A DNA stretch of 64,000 nt from SZUA-37 sp964472525 (GCA_964472525.1 CAYYLL010000002.1:1-64000); one strand, 5' to 3'. Positions 8,689-17,337 are shown, numbered from the stretch's first letter. Program-made: numbers and translations. Notes: generated by a model not told the origin, from the sequence alone.

Positions 8689-8797
8689 CGTCATACCCGC
8701 GAAAGCGGGTATCCAGAGGTTTTTAGAACAGCTTGAATTTAATGACTGGATTCCTACCCCATCCTTCACTGGGGACAGGCTCTTTGCAGGAGTGACG
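8689..8797. repeat. Dispersed CGTCATTCCC-type inverted repeat, copy 2 (diverged)
   Basis: Starts CGTCATACCCGCGAAAGCGGGTATCC, read in two parts as a short hairpin, and ends GGAGTGACG. It sits between glyA and nrdR. It shares the GACTGGATTCC core and CCCC...GGGGAC blocks with the copy at 3961-4107, in the opposite orientation. Confidence 0.65.
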
Positions 8798-8829
8798 GTA
8801 AATGCAAAACGATGTTGATAAAGGCTTAA

Positions 8830-9351
8830 ATGTACTGTCCATTTTGTAACGCAGAAGATACCCGTGTCATTGACTCACGTTTAACCAATGACGGCTCTAG
8901 CGTGCGTCGTCGTCGTGAGTGTATGACTTGCAGTGAGCGTTTTACAACCTTTGAAACAGCCGAGTTGGTGATGCCACGCATTATCAAAAACAGTGGCCGC
9001 CGCGAACCGTTTAACGAAGAAAAGCTCGTGGCGGGTATCTCGCGTTCATTAGAAAAACGGCCAGTGGATACGAATGAAATTGAAGCTAGTGTGAGTCGTA
9101 TTTTAAAGCGTATCCGTGCAACCGGCGAGCGAGAATTGTCTTCTTCTTTAATCGGTAACTGGATTATGGATGAACTGCGTGATTTGGATCAGGTTGCTTT
9201 TGTGCGTTTTGCTTCTGTTTATCGCAGCTTTGAAGATGTCAGTGCCTTTCAGGATGAAATTGATAAATTAAAAAATATACCATCACCTGAACATAAACGT
9301 AAACAGCAATCGTTGTTGCCATCAGAAGAAAGTAATCCAAAAAAAAAGTAA
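8830..9351 (+). CDS. nrdR: Transcriptional repressor NrdR
   Basis: A 173-residue repressor of ribonucleotide reductase genes. The N-terminal zinc ribbon has CPFC at residues 3-6 and CMTC at about 31-34, with the RRRRECMTC block typical of NrdR. An ATP-cone domain follows (about 49-139), which senses dATP/ATP. The C-terminal tail is Lys-rich and slightly longer than the usual 150 residues. The gene heads the riboflavin cluster, as in many Gammaproteobacteria. Confidence 0.96.
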   Translation: MYCPFCNAEDTRVIDSRLTNDGSSVRRRRECMTCSERFTTFETAELVMPRIIKNSGRREPFNEEKLVAGISRSLEKRPVDTNEIEASVSRILKRIRATGERELSSSLIGNWIMDELRDLDQVAFVRFASVYRSFEDVSAFQDEIDKLKNIPSPEHKRKQQSLLPSEESNPKKK

Positions 9352-9378
9352 TCCATATGAAAAATAGCGAGTGATGAT

Positions 9379-10515
9379 ATGACCACATTCAGTGCTTATG
9401 ACCATGAGTTTATGTCGCGCGCTATCCGTCTGGCAAAAAAAGGTATGAACACAACCCAACCAAATCCAAGAGTCGGCTGTGTGTTAACGCAAAGTAATAA
9501 TATTGTGGGTGAAGGTTGGCATAAAAAAGCGGGCGAAGCACATGCTGAAATTAATGCCTTGCTGCAAGCCGGTGGTCAGGCAAAAGGAGCAACGGCGTAT
9601 GTCACGCTCGAACCGTGTTGCCATACGGGTAAAACCCCGCCTTGCACCGACAGTTTAATCAAAGCCGGTGTCGCTCGTGTGATTGTTGCCATGCAGGATC
9701 CGCATGACAAAGTTGCCGGTAAAGGTTTCGAACAATTAAAGCAAGCCGGTATTGACGTGCAGGTGGGGTTGTTGGAGGAGCAGGCACGTTTACTGAATCC
9801 CGGTTTTATCAAACGTATGCAACAAGGTTTGCCGTTTGTGCGTGTAAAAATGGCCATGAGTGTTGATGGTCGTACGGCGATGGCCTCGGGTGAAAGCAAA
9901 TGGATAACCGGTGAAGCGGCACGTTACGATGTACAACAATGGCGAGCGCGCAGTTCTGCCATGTTAACCGGCATGGGTACTATTTCACATGACGACCCAT
10001 CGCTTACCGTACGTTTAGGTAATCCGGTGTTGGAACAGGCGGGTATTCACTCGGATCTACAAGCAGGCAGTCAGCAACCTTTACGTGTTATTTTAGACAG
10101 CGACCTGAAATTATCACCAACAGCCAAAGTTATCCAACAAGCTGGGGATATTTTAGTTTTTAGTAACAGTATCGACGAACAAAAAATAACGTCTCTGGAA
10201 CAAGTGGGCGTTAAGGTGATGTATATTGAGAAAAACGCTGATGGTTTGGACTTACAGGCCATTCTCAAATACTTAGCTACATTGCAAATGAATGAAGTGA
10301 TGGTTGAAGCCGGAGCAAACCTTGCCGGGAGTTTTGTCGCAGCGGGTTTTGTTGACGAGCTGATTCTGTATATGGCCCCAGTTTTAATGGGGAATAATGC
10401 TCGTGGTCTGTTTAATTTGCCGCTTATTCGGCAAATGAGCGATAAAATTCAACTAAATATCAAAGATATAAGGCAATTTGGCGAAGATATTCGAATTATC
10501 GCAACACTTGCCTAA
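9379..10515 (+). CDS. ribD: Bifunctional riboflavin deaminase/reductase RibD
   Basis: A 378-residue enzyme for steps two and three of riboflavin synthesis. The N-terminal deaminase domain has the zinc site HAEINAL (His-Ala-Glu) near residue 55 and PCCHTGKTPPC near residue 78. The C-terminal reductase domain (about 150-375) uses NADPH, with VKMAMSVDGRTAM at its start. It lies 27 bp after nrdR and 23 bp before ribE, in one operon. Confidence 0.96.
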   Translation: MTTFSAYDHEFMSRAIRLAKKGMNTTQPNPRVGCVLTQSNNIVGEGWHKKAGEAHAEINALLQAGGQAKGATAYVTLEPCCHTGKTPPCTDSLIKAGVARVIVAMQDPHDKVAGKGFEQLKQAGIDVQVGLLEEQARLLNPGFIKRMQQGLPFVRVKMAMSVDGRTAMASGESKWITGEAARYDVQQWRARSSAMLTGMGTISHDDPSLTVRLGNPVLEQAGIHSDLQAGSQQPLRVILDSDLKLSPTAKVIQQAGDILVFSNSIDEQKITSLEQVGVKVMYIEKNADGLDLQAILKYLATLQMNEVMVEAGANLAGSFVAAGFVDELILYMAPVLMGNNARGLFNLPLIRQMSDKIQLNIKDIRQFGEDIRIIATLA

Positions 10516-10538
10516 TATACCTTATATAATAGCGCGCT

Positions 10539-11204
10539 ATGTTTACCGGAATTATCGAGGCCAAAGGCCATATTGAAGCAATCATGCCAAGTGGCAACGA
10601 TATGCGTGTGCGTATTGCTACGGGTAAGCTGGATTTAAGTGATGTAAAGCTGGGTGACAGTATCGCCGTTAACGGTGTTTGCTTAACCGCAGTAGAATTA
10701 CCGAGTGATGGATTTTGGGCGGATGTGTCGGCAGAAACGCTGGCGCACACCACGTTTAAAACACTGGCCGTTGCAACAGTGGTGAATTTAGAAAAAGCAC
10801 TCACCCCCACAACTCGATTGGGTGGACACTTAGTAAGTGGCCATGTGGATGGTGTGGGCGAGATAATTTCACGCAACGTTGTTGGTCATTCGGAACAATT
10901 TAAAATTAAGGCGCCAGACAGTTTAGCCAAGTACATTGCTAAAAAAGGCTCGATTTGTGTTGAAGGCATTAGTTTAACGGTTAACGAAGTACAAGGTGCA
11001 GTGTTTGATTTAAATATTGTGCCGCACACCTTGGATGAAACCAACTTGCAGCAATTAGCAAGTGGCTCGAAGGTGAATCTGGAAGTGGATTTAATTGCTC
11101 GGTATTTAGAACGATTGGTTTTAGGTGAGCAGGCTGCCAACGCAGATCTGAAAACGGGAAATATTAATCTGGAATTTTTAGCACAACATGGGTTTATAAA
11201 GTAA
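10539..11204 (+). CDS. ribE: Riboflavin synthase alpha chain
   Basis: A 221-residue riboflavin synthase that converts two lumazine molecules into riboflavin and a pyrimidine. It begins with the diagnostic MFTGIIEAKG and has two similar lumazine-binding barrels (about 1-95 and 96-195), each with a GDSIAVNGVCLT or KGSICVEGISLT segment. It sits between ribD and ribBA with 5 bp to the latter. The same gene is called ribC in E. coli. Confidence 0.96.
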   Translation: MFTGIIEAKGHIEAIMPSGNDMRVRIATGKLDLSDVKLGDSIAVNGVCLTAVELPSDGFWADVSAETLAHTTFKTLAVATVVNLEKALTPTTRLGGHLVSGHVDGVGEIISRNVVGHSEQFKIKAPDSLAKYIAKKGSICVEGISLTVNEVQGAVFDLNIVPHTLDETNLQQLASGSKVNLEVDLIARYLERLVLGEQAANADLKTGNINLEFLAQHGFIK

Positions 11205-11209
11205 TTACA

Positions 11210-12319
11210 ATGGCATTGAATACAACAAAAGAACTAATTGAAGATTTTCGTCAAGGTAAAATGATTATTTTGATGGACGATGAAGATCGCGAAAACGAAG
11301 GTGATTTAATTATCGCAGCCGAAGCGGTACAAGCGGATGACATTAACTTTATGGCACGTTATGGTCGAGGTTTAATTTGTTTAACCCTAACTGAAGCACG
11401 TTGCAAACAACTCCGCTTACCCTTAATGGTGCAGGAAAATAATGAATCGCAGTCAACTAATTTTACCGTCACAATTGAAGCTGCCAAAGGCGTGACCACT
11501 GGTATTTCTGCTGCTGATCGTGCAGTTACCGTTCAGGCTGCGGTTGCTGCTGATGCAATCCCCGCTGATCTGGTTCAACCCGGTCATATCTTTCCGTTAA
11601 TGGCGCAAGCCGGTGGGGTGTTAGCCCGTGCGGGTCATACCGAAGCCGGTTGTGACTTGGCAAGACTGGCAGGTAAAGAACCGGCCTCGGTTATTGTTGA
11701 AATTCTTAACGAAGACGGCACCATGGCTCGGCGAGCCGATTTGGAAGTGTTTGCAAAAGAACACAATATCAAAGTGGGCACCATTGCCGATTTAATTGAA
11801 TATCGTTTACATAATGAAAAAAGTGTTGAGCATATTGCTGAATCAAATTTGCCAACTGAATTTGGTGATTTTAAATTACATGCTTTTCGTAATGCCCATG
11901 ATGGTAGTGCGCACCTTGCCTTAGTTAAAGGAGAGATTGATTCTGACTGTCCTACTTTAGTGCGGGTTCATGTTGAAAATAGTATTTGTGATTTTTTTGC
12001 AAGTAAACGTTCGGATTGTGGCTGGCCATTACATGATGCAATGAAACGTATTGCCGATGAAGGTTCGGGTATCGTTGTTATTTTACGCCCCGGTAATTTA
12101 GCCGATACTGTATTGAGTCAGGTAAAACGTTATAGCAACGAAGATAAGGGTGAAGAACATACTTTGGCTGATCATAAAGAAGACTTGCGAACCTTTGGTA
12201 TTGGTGCGCAAATTTTATCTGAGCTGGGTGTTCGACACATGCGCGTACTGAGCGCACCGAAAAAAATGCACGCATTATCTGGTTTTGGTCTGGATGTAGT
12301 TGAGTATGTTCATGACTAG
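11210..12319 (+). CDS. ribBA: RibBA-type DHBP synthase with degenerate GTP cyclohydrolase II domain
   Basis: A 369-residue two-domain protein. The N-terminal domain (about 1-205) is 3,4-dihydroxy-2-butanone 4-phosphate synthase, with the acidic DDEDRENEGDLI site and the RAGHTEAGCDLARLAG motif, and looks active. The C-terminal domain resembles GTP cyclohydrolase II, but the zinc motif normally read as HSEC...SxRCDCG is VENSICDFFASKRSDCG here. Two of the three zinc cysteines are missing at their usual positions. It is therefore probably a RibB with a non-catalytic RibA-like tail, as known for RibBX-type proteins in other Proteobacteria. GTP cyclohydrolase II would have to be encoded elsewhere. 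Confidence 0.92.
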   Translation: MALNTTKELIEDFRQGKMIILMDDEDRENEGDLIIAAEAVQADDINFMARYGRGLICLTLTEARCKQLRLPLMVQENNESQSTNFTVTIEAAKGVTTGISAADRAVTVQAAVAADAIPADLVQPGHIFPLMAQAGGVLARAGHTEAGCDLARLAGKEPASVIVEILNEDGTMARRADLEVFAKEHNIKVGTIADLIEYRLHNEKSVEHIAESNLPTEFGDFKLHAFRNAHDGSAHLALVKGEIDSDCPTLVRVHVENSICDFFASKRSDCGWPLHDAMKRIADEGSGIVVILRPGNLADTVLSQVKRYSNEDKGEEHTLADHKEDLRTFGIGAQILSELGVRHMRVLSAPKKMHALSGFGLDVVEYVHD

Positions 12320-12370
12320 CGTAAATATACTGGCTATATTGTTAGGTATGAAATGTTTTAAATAGTGTAG

Positions 12371-12397
12371 CCCGGATGAAGCACAGCGTAATCCGGG
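12371..12397. repeat. REP-like GTAGCCCGGAT hairpin
   Basis: CCCGGAT and ATCCGGG flank GAAGCACAGCGTA. Together with the preceding GTAG this matches a palindromic intergenic repeat common in Gammaproteobacteria (GTAGCCCGGATGAAGC...). It lies between ribBA and ribH. Confidence 0.75.
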
Positions 12398-12420
12398 AAC
12401 AATGATTAAGGAACAAAAGA

Positions 12421-12891
12421 ATGAGTACAAAAATAATAGAAGGTGATTTAGTGGTTAAAGGTGCCCGTTTTGGTATTGCCGTCGCACGATTTAACAGCTT
12501 TGTTGTGGAAAGTTTATTAGAAGGTGCGATTGATACCTTAAAACGGCATGGTGCTAGTGACGCTGATATTGAAGTGGTACGTGTACCCGGTGCTTTTGAA
12601 TTACCATTAGCTATTCAACGTATGGCGAACAATAAAAAATACGATGCGATTATTGCCTTAGGTGCAGTGATTCGTGGAGGTACACCGCATTTTGATTTTG
12701 TTGCCGGTGAATGTGTTAAAGGAATGTCATCTGTTTCATTACAAGCGGATATACCGGTTTCATTTGGTGTGTTAACGGTTGACACTATTGAGCAGGCTAT
12801 CGAGCGTTCTGGAACAAAAGCAGGCAACAAAGGGGCTGAAGCCACGATGTCTGCTATTGAAATGGTTAATTTATTAAAAGAAATTGGTTAG
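12421..12891 (+). CDS. ribH: 6,7-dimethyl-8-ribityllumazine synthase
   Basis: A 156-residue lumazine synthase, which condenses the RibD/phosphatase product with the RibB product. It shows RFNSFVVESLLEGAI near residue 23, the VPGAFELPLA block and the catalytic GAVIRGGTPHFDFV near residue 80. Size and motifs are standard. The stop codon directly abuts the nusB start, so the two are co-transcribed and probably translationally coupled. Confidence 0.97.
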   Translation: MSTKIIEGDLVVKGARFGIAVARFNSFVVESLLEGAIDTLKRHGASDADIEVVRVPGAFELPLAIQRMANNKKYDAIIALGAVIRGGTPHFDFVAGECVKGMSSVSLQADIPVSFGVLTVDTIEQAIERSGTKAGNKGAEATMSAIEMVNLLKEIG

Positions 12892-13326
12892 ATGAAAGTA
12901 AGTGCTCGTAGCCGTGCAAGGCAACTCGCTGTTCAAGGTTTGTATGAATGGCAAATCAGTGCAAATGCTATTGATGATATTATCAGCCAGTGTTTAGATG
13001 CTAAACGCGGGAAAAATATCGATGAAAAATATTTTGAAGAACTGATTTATAAAATCTCATCAACAGTAGATACTTTAAATAGTTTATTGGTGCCGTTTTT
13101 AGACCGTGGTATTGATGAGCTTGATCCGGTTGAGCGTGCCATTTTACAGCTAGGTGCGTATGAGTTAACACAAAAAATTGATATTCCTTATAAAGTCGTT
13201 ATTAATGAAGCTATCGAGCTTGCTAAAACCTTTGGTGCAGAACAAAGCCATAAATTTGTAAATGGAATACTGGATAAAGTGGCCGAGCAAAGTCGTAGTG
13301 TGGAATTTAAAGCAAATAAAAAATAA
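12892..13326 (+). CDS. nusB: Transcription antitermination factor NusB
   Basis: A 144-residue all-helical protein that, with NusE (S10), binds boxA RNA and supports rRNA antitermination. It has the family N-terminus SRARQLAVQGLYEWQ, the DPVERAILQLGAYEL block and the C-terminal KFVNGILDKVAE. It begins at the base after the ribH stop codon. RibH-nusB is a widely conserved pair. Confidence 0.97.
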   Translation: MKVSARSRARQLAVQGLYEWQISANAIDDIISQCLDAKRGKNIDEKYFEELIYKISSTVDTLNSLLVPFLDRGIDELDPVERAILQLGAYELTQKIDIPYKVVINEAIELAKTFGAEQSHKFVNGILDKVAEQSRSVEFKANKK

Positions 13327-13330
13327 TAGC

Positions 13331-13441
13331 CGTCATTCCCACGGAGGCGGGAACCCAGACAGTAAAATAAAGCTATAAACCAATATACGTTTAAAAGAAC
13401 TAATTTATAGTACTGGGATTCCCGCTTTCGTGGGAATGACG
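13331..13441. repeat. Dispersed CGTCATTCCC inverted repeat, copy 3
   Basis: Begins CGTCATTCCCACGGAGGCGGGAA and ends TTCCCGCTTTCGTGGGAATGACG in parts, giving complementary ends about 111 bp apart with an AT-rich centre. It fills the nusB-thiL gap and ends 7 bp before the first possible thiL start. Confidence 0.85.
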
Positions 13442-13448
13442 GTTTTAT

Positions 13449-14426
13449 ATGAGACCAAAGTTACTTATGCCGCCTTTAGAATTTGATATTATTAAAAAAT
13501 ATTTTTCTAATATCACGACAAAAGAAAACAGCTCAAATATCCATCTTGGTGTTGGTGATGATGCGGCCATTGTTTCTATTCCTGAAAATAAAAGACTGGT
13601 TGTCTGCACCGATACACTCAATGAAGGTGTACATTTTCCCGTTGACACATCGGCATACAATATTGCCTATAAAGCACTGGCGGTTAATTTAAGTGATTTA
13701 GCCGCAATGGGGGCAACTCCTAAATGGTTTACTTTAAATATATCGTTGCCGGAAGTTAATAAAAACTGGTTGGCAGATTTTTCAAGTGGTTTGCGTGAGC
13801 TTTCTAAACAGTATCAATTAGATTTAATTGGTGGTGATACTACTCGTGGGTCACTGAGTATCGGAATTACCCTTGCTGGTCATATTGAGCAATTTAAAAG
13901 CTTGTTGCGCTCAGGGGCAAAAGTGGGTGATAAAGTTTACTTAAGTGGTTGCACAGGTGAAGCAGCCTATGGATTGGCTTGTTTAAAACAATCGAAACTA
14001 CTCAACGATAGCGAAAAACATTTTGTATCACGTTTAAATCAGCCCACAGCACGAGTTAATCTGGGTTTGAGCTTGCTGGATATTGCCAATGCCTGTATTG
14101 ATATTTCAGATGGTCTGGTGGCGGATCTTGCTCATATTGCAGAAGCCAGTCAATGTGGGATTAAACTGAATATAGATGCTATCCCTTTACCAACAATACC
14201 TGATATTGATTTAGCGCGTCGTTATGCGTTAACTGGTGGTGATGATTATGAACTTGTTTTTACCGTTGCCGCTTCTCGACAATCTGCTCTGGAAAGCCTG
14301 ATTAGCCAGACAGATCTACAAATAAGTTGCATTGGTGAAGTAGTTGCAATAAAAGGGATCCAATTGTTAGATAATAATCAGCCAATCGATTTACCTCGGG
14401 ATGGCTATGAACATTTCCGTATATAA
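13449..14426 (+). CDS. thiL: Thiamine-monophosphate kinase
   Basis: A 325-residue ATP-dependent kinase that makes thiamine diphosphate, the last step of cofactor synthesis. Markers are LGVGDDAAIV near residue 35, LSDLAAMGA near residue 80, GGDTTRG near residue 117 and DISDGLVADL in the C-terminal half. Family members usually start close to the EFDIIKKYF segment, so the ATG at 13467 (residue 7) is a good alternative; neither ATG has a convincing ribosome site, possibly because a repeat occupies the upstream DNA. Confidence 0.95.
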   Translation: MRPKLLMPPLEFDIIKKYFSNITTKENSSNIHLGVGDDAAIVSIPENKRLVVCTDTLNEGVHFPVDTSAYNIAYKALAVNLSDLAAMGATPKWFTLNISLPEVNKNWLADFSSGLRELSKQYQLDLIGGDTTRGSLSIGITLAGHIEQFKSLLRSGAKVGDKVYLSGCTGEAAYGLACLKQSKLLNDSEKHFVSRLNQPTARVNLGLSLLDIANACIDISDGLVADLAHIAEASQCGIKLNIDAIPLPTIPDIDLARRYALTGGDDYELVFTVAASRQSALESLISQTDLQISCIGEVVAIKGIQLLDNNQPIDLPRDGYEHFRI

Positions 14427-14448
14427 GATTTAAGAGGGTCGTTTGAAA

Positions 14449-14976
14449 ATGCCAACTACAAAAAAAGCAACAGCAAAAATGTTACTCAATCCGGTTCATG
14501 CCATCAGTATGTGGCTCGGCTCGGGATTATCACCGTTTGCATCGGGCACGGTGGGTACTTTAGCGGCTATACCGTTGTATATTATTGTTGCTCATTATCT
14601 TGACTGGTCGATAACGCAACCACAAAATTTCTTAATTTTAATTGCAGTTCTTTTTATCCCCGGCTGTTTCTGCGCGCATTACACCGGCAAGGTATTGGGC
14701 GTGGCAGATCATGGTGCGATTGTTTGGGATGAAGTCGTTGGTTTTTTTGTAACCATGTTTGTGGTGCCGTATGCGACGTTGTCAGTTTTTGAATTGACGA
14801 TGTGGATTACTGCTGGATTTTTTGTCTTCCGTTTCTTTGATATTTTTAAACCTTGGCCAGCAAGTTGGGTGGACAAAAATGTAAAAAATGGTTTTGGTGT
14901 AATGTTTGACGATGTGATTGCAGGTATTTTTGCGGCGGTTACATTGTATCTGGGTTTAATGTTTTTCGGGGTTTAA
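14449..14976 (+). CDS. pgpA: Phosphatidylglycerophosphatase A
   Basis: A 175-residue inner-membrane phosphatase that dephosphorylates phosphatidylglycerol phosphate. Several hydrophobic segments are present. The N-terminal GSGLSPFASGTVGTL and the central VWDEVVGFFVTM and FFRFFDIFKPWPASW blocks are diagnostic. I prefer the ATG at 14449 (GAGGG 10 nt upstream) over an in-frame TTG at 14443. ThiL-pgpA adjacency is normal in Gammaproteobacteria. Confidence 0.95.
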   Translation: MPTTKKATAKMLLNPVHAISMWLGSGLSPFASGTVGTLAAIPLYIIVAHYLDWSITQPQNFLILIAVLFIPGCFCAHYTGKVLGVADHGAIVWDEVVGFFVTMFVVPYATLSVFELTMWITAGFFVFRFFDIFKPWPASWVDKNVKNGFGVMFDDVIAGIFAAVTLYLGLMFFGV

Positions 14977-14994
14977 TTTTATTTGGAGGGTAAT

Positions 14995-15402
14995 ATGTTT
15001 CGTATTATTAAATTAATCAGCCTGCTAGCTTTTATGATTTTCTCCTTAACTGTGCAGGCGAGTGAAGTTGAAATTGTTAAAGTTAAGCTAAGATCGAATA
15101 ATGATGGCAGAACTTGGACTTTTCATGTGACATTAAAACACAATGATACCGGCTGGAAGCATTATGCCGATGCGTGGCAAGTGGTTGATGAATCAGGAAA
15201 AGTACTGGGTAAACGTGTTTTATATCACCCGCATGAACATGAACAACCCTTTACTCGTAGCTTGTCAGGTGTGCATTTGCCAGAAAATGCTATTATTTAT
15301 GTTGAAGCACATGACAATGTGACGGGATGGAGTAAAGACAGAGTAAAGATTGATTTTGATTTTCCAACCGGTAAACGTTATAGCATTGGTGAATATGAAT
15401 AA
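14995..15402 (+). CDS. Secreted protein of unknown function
   Basis: A 135-residue protein I do not recognise. It has an N-terminal signal peptide (about 1-22, ending VQA) and a mature part predicted by eye to be rich in beta-strands, with no cysteines. GGAGG sits 5 nt before the ATG at 14995, which decides this start over an upstream TTG. The segment TWTFHVTLKHNDTGWKHYA and the late HDNVTGWSKD suggest an Ig-like or fibronectin-like fold, which is only a guess. It lies between pgpA and a periplasmic aspartic protease with short gaps (18 and 17 bp), so the three are likely co-transcribed. Confidence 0.75.
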   Translation: MFRIIKLISLLAFMIFSLTVQASEVEIVKVKLRSNNDGRTWTFHVTLKHNDTGWKHYADAWQVVDESGKVLGKRVLYHPHEHEQPFTRSLSGVHLPENAIIYVEAHDNVTGWSKDRVKIDFDFPTGKRYSIGEYE

Positions 15403-15419
15403 AACAGGAACATTTTATA

Positions 15420-16094
15420 ATGTATCGAAGCCCGTATTATAAAAAAATATTTATATTTTTTTTAATATTGTCAGGCTTAACAATAACTATTCGGTCTGCG
15501 TTGGCACTGGATGTAATTGTGATGGCGATTTTTGGTGATACGGTTATTTTAAAAGTAGATGGTACCCGGCATAAATTAAAAGTAGGTGATAAAACACCAG
15601 AAGGAATTAGTTTGGCTGGAATCGACTCTGATACCATTATTTTAAAGCAAGGAAATAAAAAGACTCGGCATAAGCTAGGTGGCCACGTTAGTTTTGGTTT
15701 AGAAGGTGGCCGGGGTAAAAAACCAAAGAAAGATGCCATTGCCACAATCTGGCCGCAGGGTGATATGTATGTCACCCATGGTTACATTAATAAATTTTCT
15801 GTTACTTTTATGGTCGATACCGGTGCAACGTGGATAGCGATGAGTGAATCTTTGGCTAAACGTATGGGGATTAATTATTTCCGTGGTGAACGTGGCATTG
15901 CCGGTACGGCCTCTGGTCGAACTACTATTTATAAAATTAAATTAGACAGTGTTCGTGTTGGAGGTATTGTTTTATATAATGTTGAGGCGGCGGTGATACC
16001 ACACTTATCGGGCCATGTTTTACTGGGTAATTCGTTTTTAAAGTATACTGAAATGACTCGCACCCGACAGGTTATGATTTTAAAGAAAAAATAA
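15420..16094 (+). CDS. Retropepsin-like (clan AA) aspartic protease, exported
   Basis: A 224-residue protein with a hydrophobic N-terminus (about 9-30) that should export or anchor it. The C-terminal half is a single retropepsin-like domain with the catalytic triplet DTGA at about 133-136 (MVDTGATWIAMS) and the family's late HVLLGNSFL motif. Such proteins act as dimers. The N-terminal half (about 30-100) contains SH3-like beta strands (VILKVDGTRHKLKVGD). The substrate is unknown. It follows the secreted 135-residue protein by 17 bp and ends at a bidirectional terminator. Confidence 0.85.
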   Translation: MYRSPYYKKIFIFFLILSGLTITIRSALALDVIVMAIFGDTVILKVDGTRHKLKVGDKTPEGISLAGIDSDTIILKQGNKKTRHKLGGHVSFGLEGGRGKKPKKDAIATIWPQGDMYVTHGYINKFSVTFMVDTGATWIAMSESLAKRMGINYFRGERGIAGTASGRTTIYKIKLDSVRVGGIVLYNVEAAVIPHLSGHVLLGNSFLKYTEMTRTRQVMILKKK

Positions 16095-16117
16095 TGGGTA
16101 GGATTTATTATACTCAA

Positions 16118-16148
16118 TAAAAAAGGTGGCATGGCCACCTTTTTTATT
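16118..16148. terminator. Bidirectional terminator between aspartic protease and folE2
   Basis: AATAAAAAAGGTGGC-ATG-GCCACCTTTTTTATT is a near-perfect palindrome with U-runs on both strands. It serves the convergent genes on either side. Confidence 0.93.
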
Positions 16149-16165
16149 GAACCGTATATTTCAGC

Positions 16166-16951
16166 TTACTTCACTTTTTCAATTAACGCATAAGCCGAAT
16201 GGTTATGAATGGACTCAAAATTTTCAGATTCAACAATATAGGCCGAAATTCGATCTTCACTATTAAGTTGGGCAGCTACATCACGCACCATATCTTCGAC
16301 AAATTTTGGATTGTTGTAAGCGCGTTCTGTAACAATTTTTTCATCCGGGCGTTTGAGTAAACCATAAAGTTCACAGGAGGCTTCTTTTTCAACAAGGTCG
16401 ATAAGTTCTTCTACCCAGACAAATTCTTTGATTGTTGCGGTAACGGTAACGTGTGAGCGTTGATTATGCGCACCGTATGCTGATATTTTTTTGGAGCAAG
16501 GGCAAAGGCTTGTTACGGGCACAACAATTTTAACTTTTAATTCTGTCGCACCGTCATGGATTTCACCAATAAAAGTCACATCATAATCCAATAAACTTTG
16601 CACACCGGAAGATGGAGCCGTTTTATTGACAAAATACGGGAATGACATTTCAATATGACCGGACTTTGCTTCTAAGCGTTCAGCCATTTCGATAAGCATT
16701 TCTTTAAAGGACTTAACCGATATTTCGCGCTCATGATTGTTTAAAATCTCGACAAAGCGAGACATATGTGTGCCTTTAAAATCATGCGGCAGGTTAACGT
16801 ACATATTGAAGTTGGCAATGGTGTTTTGCTCACCTTCACTGCGATCACGTACTTTGACGGGATGACGAATATCTTTAATCCCAACCTTGTTAATGGGTAT
16901 ATGACGTGTGTCTTTCGTATTTTGTACATCGGCAATGGGTGTATTACTCAT
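16166..16951 (-). CDS. folE2: GTP cyclohydrolase FolE2 (type IB)
   Basis: A 261-residue FolE2, which makes 7,8-dihydroneopterin triphosphate from GTP for folate and queuosine. It contains the FolE2 motif SLCPCSKKISAYGAHNQRS near residues 147-165 with its conserved cysteine. FolE2 is the alternative to zinc-dependent FolE and works with other metals, often under zinc limitation. It follows queD by 2 bp, so one transcript. The pairing with queD points to queuosine; queA and tgt lie at 34959-37387. Confidence 0.95.
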   Translation of the reverse strand: MSNTPIADVQNTKDTRHIPINKVGIKDIRHPVKVRDRSEGEQNTIANFNMYVNLPHDFKGTHMSRFVEILNNHEREISVKSFKEMLIEMAERLEAKSGHIEMSFPYFVNKTAPSSGVQSLLDYDVTFIGEIHDGATELKVKIVVPVTSLCPCSKKISAYGAHNQRSHVTVTATIKEFVWVEELIDLVEKEASCELYGLLKRPDEKIVTERAYNNPKFVEDMVRDVAAQLNSEDRISAYIVESENFESIHNHSAYALIEKVK

Positions 16952-16953
16952 GA

Positions 16954-17337
16954 TTAATCTTCCTCGGTATAACTGACGCAGGCGCGTTCGGTTTCCCAGA
17001 TAGTGACGTTTTTAACGGCCACGCGTGCGTCGTTTAGTTCATTGCTTAATTGTGTATAAAAATAGGCCGCCAGATTTTCTGCAGTGGGGTTGAGTTTATC
17101 GAACGGTGGAATGTCGTTTAAATTACGATGGTCCAGTTTTTCAATCAGTGTTTTGGTTGCCGTTTTAATATCGCTAAAGTCGATACCCATGCCTATTTCA
17201 TTGAGTTCTCTGCAACTGATATTGACTTCTACTTTCCAGTTATGGCCGTGCAATCGACTACAGGGACCATCATATTCTCGAAGAAAATGGGCTGCGGAAA
17301 AATCCGTTAAGATTTTCATAGTGTAACAGGAAGTCAT
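16954..17337 (-). CDS. queD: 6-carboxytetrahydropterin synthase QueD
   Basis: A 127-residue tunnelling-fold enzyme that converts dihydroneopterin triphosphate to carboxytetrahydropterin, the second step to queuosine. It has DFSAAHFL, the catalytic and zinc motif CSRLHGHNW and MGIDFSDIK. The family usually begins at the MKILTDFSAAHF Met (17319), six residues downstream of the first ATG; neither start has a clear ribosome site. Transcribed with folE2. Confidence 0.94.
   Translation of the reverse strand: MTSCYTMKILTDFSAAHFLREYDGPCSRLHGHNWKVEVNISCRELNEIGMGIDFSDIKTATKTLIEKLDHRNLNDIPPFDKLNPTAENLAAYFYTQLSNELNDARVAVKNVTIWETERACVSYTEED

Noticed and set aside
10496..11140. Minus-strand frames of 126 and 84 codons opposite ribE
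   Set aside because: They are antisense to a clearly coding gene and show no protein family features.
11205..12420. FMN riboswitch before rib genes
   Set aside because: Gaps in the rib operon are too short and lack the conserved riboswitch stems; only a REP-like hairpin is present.
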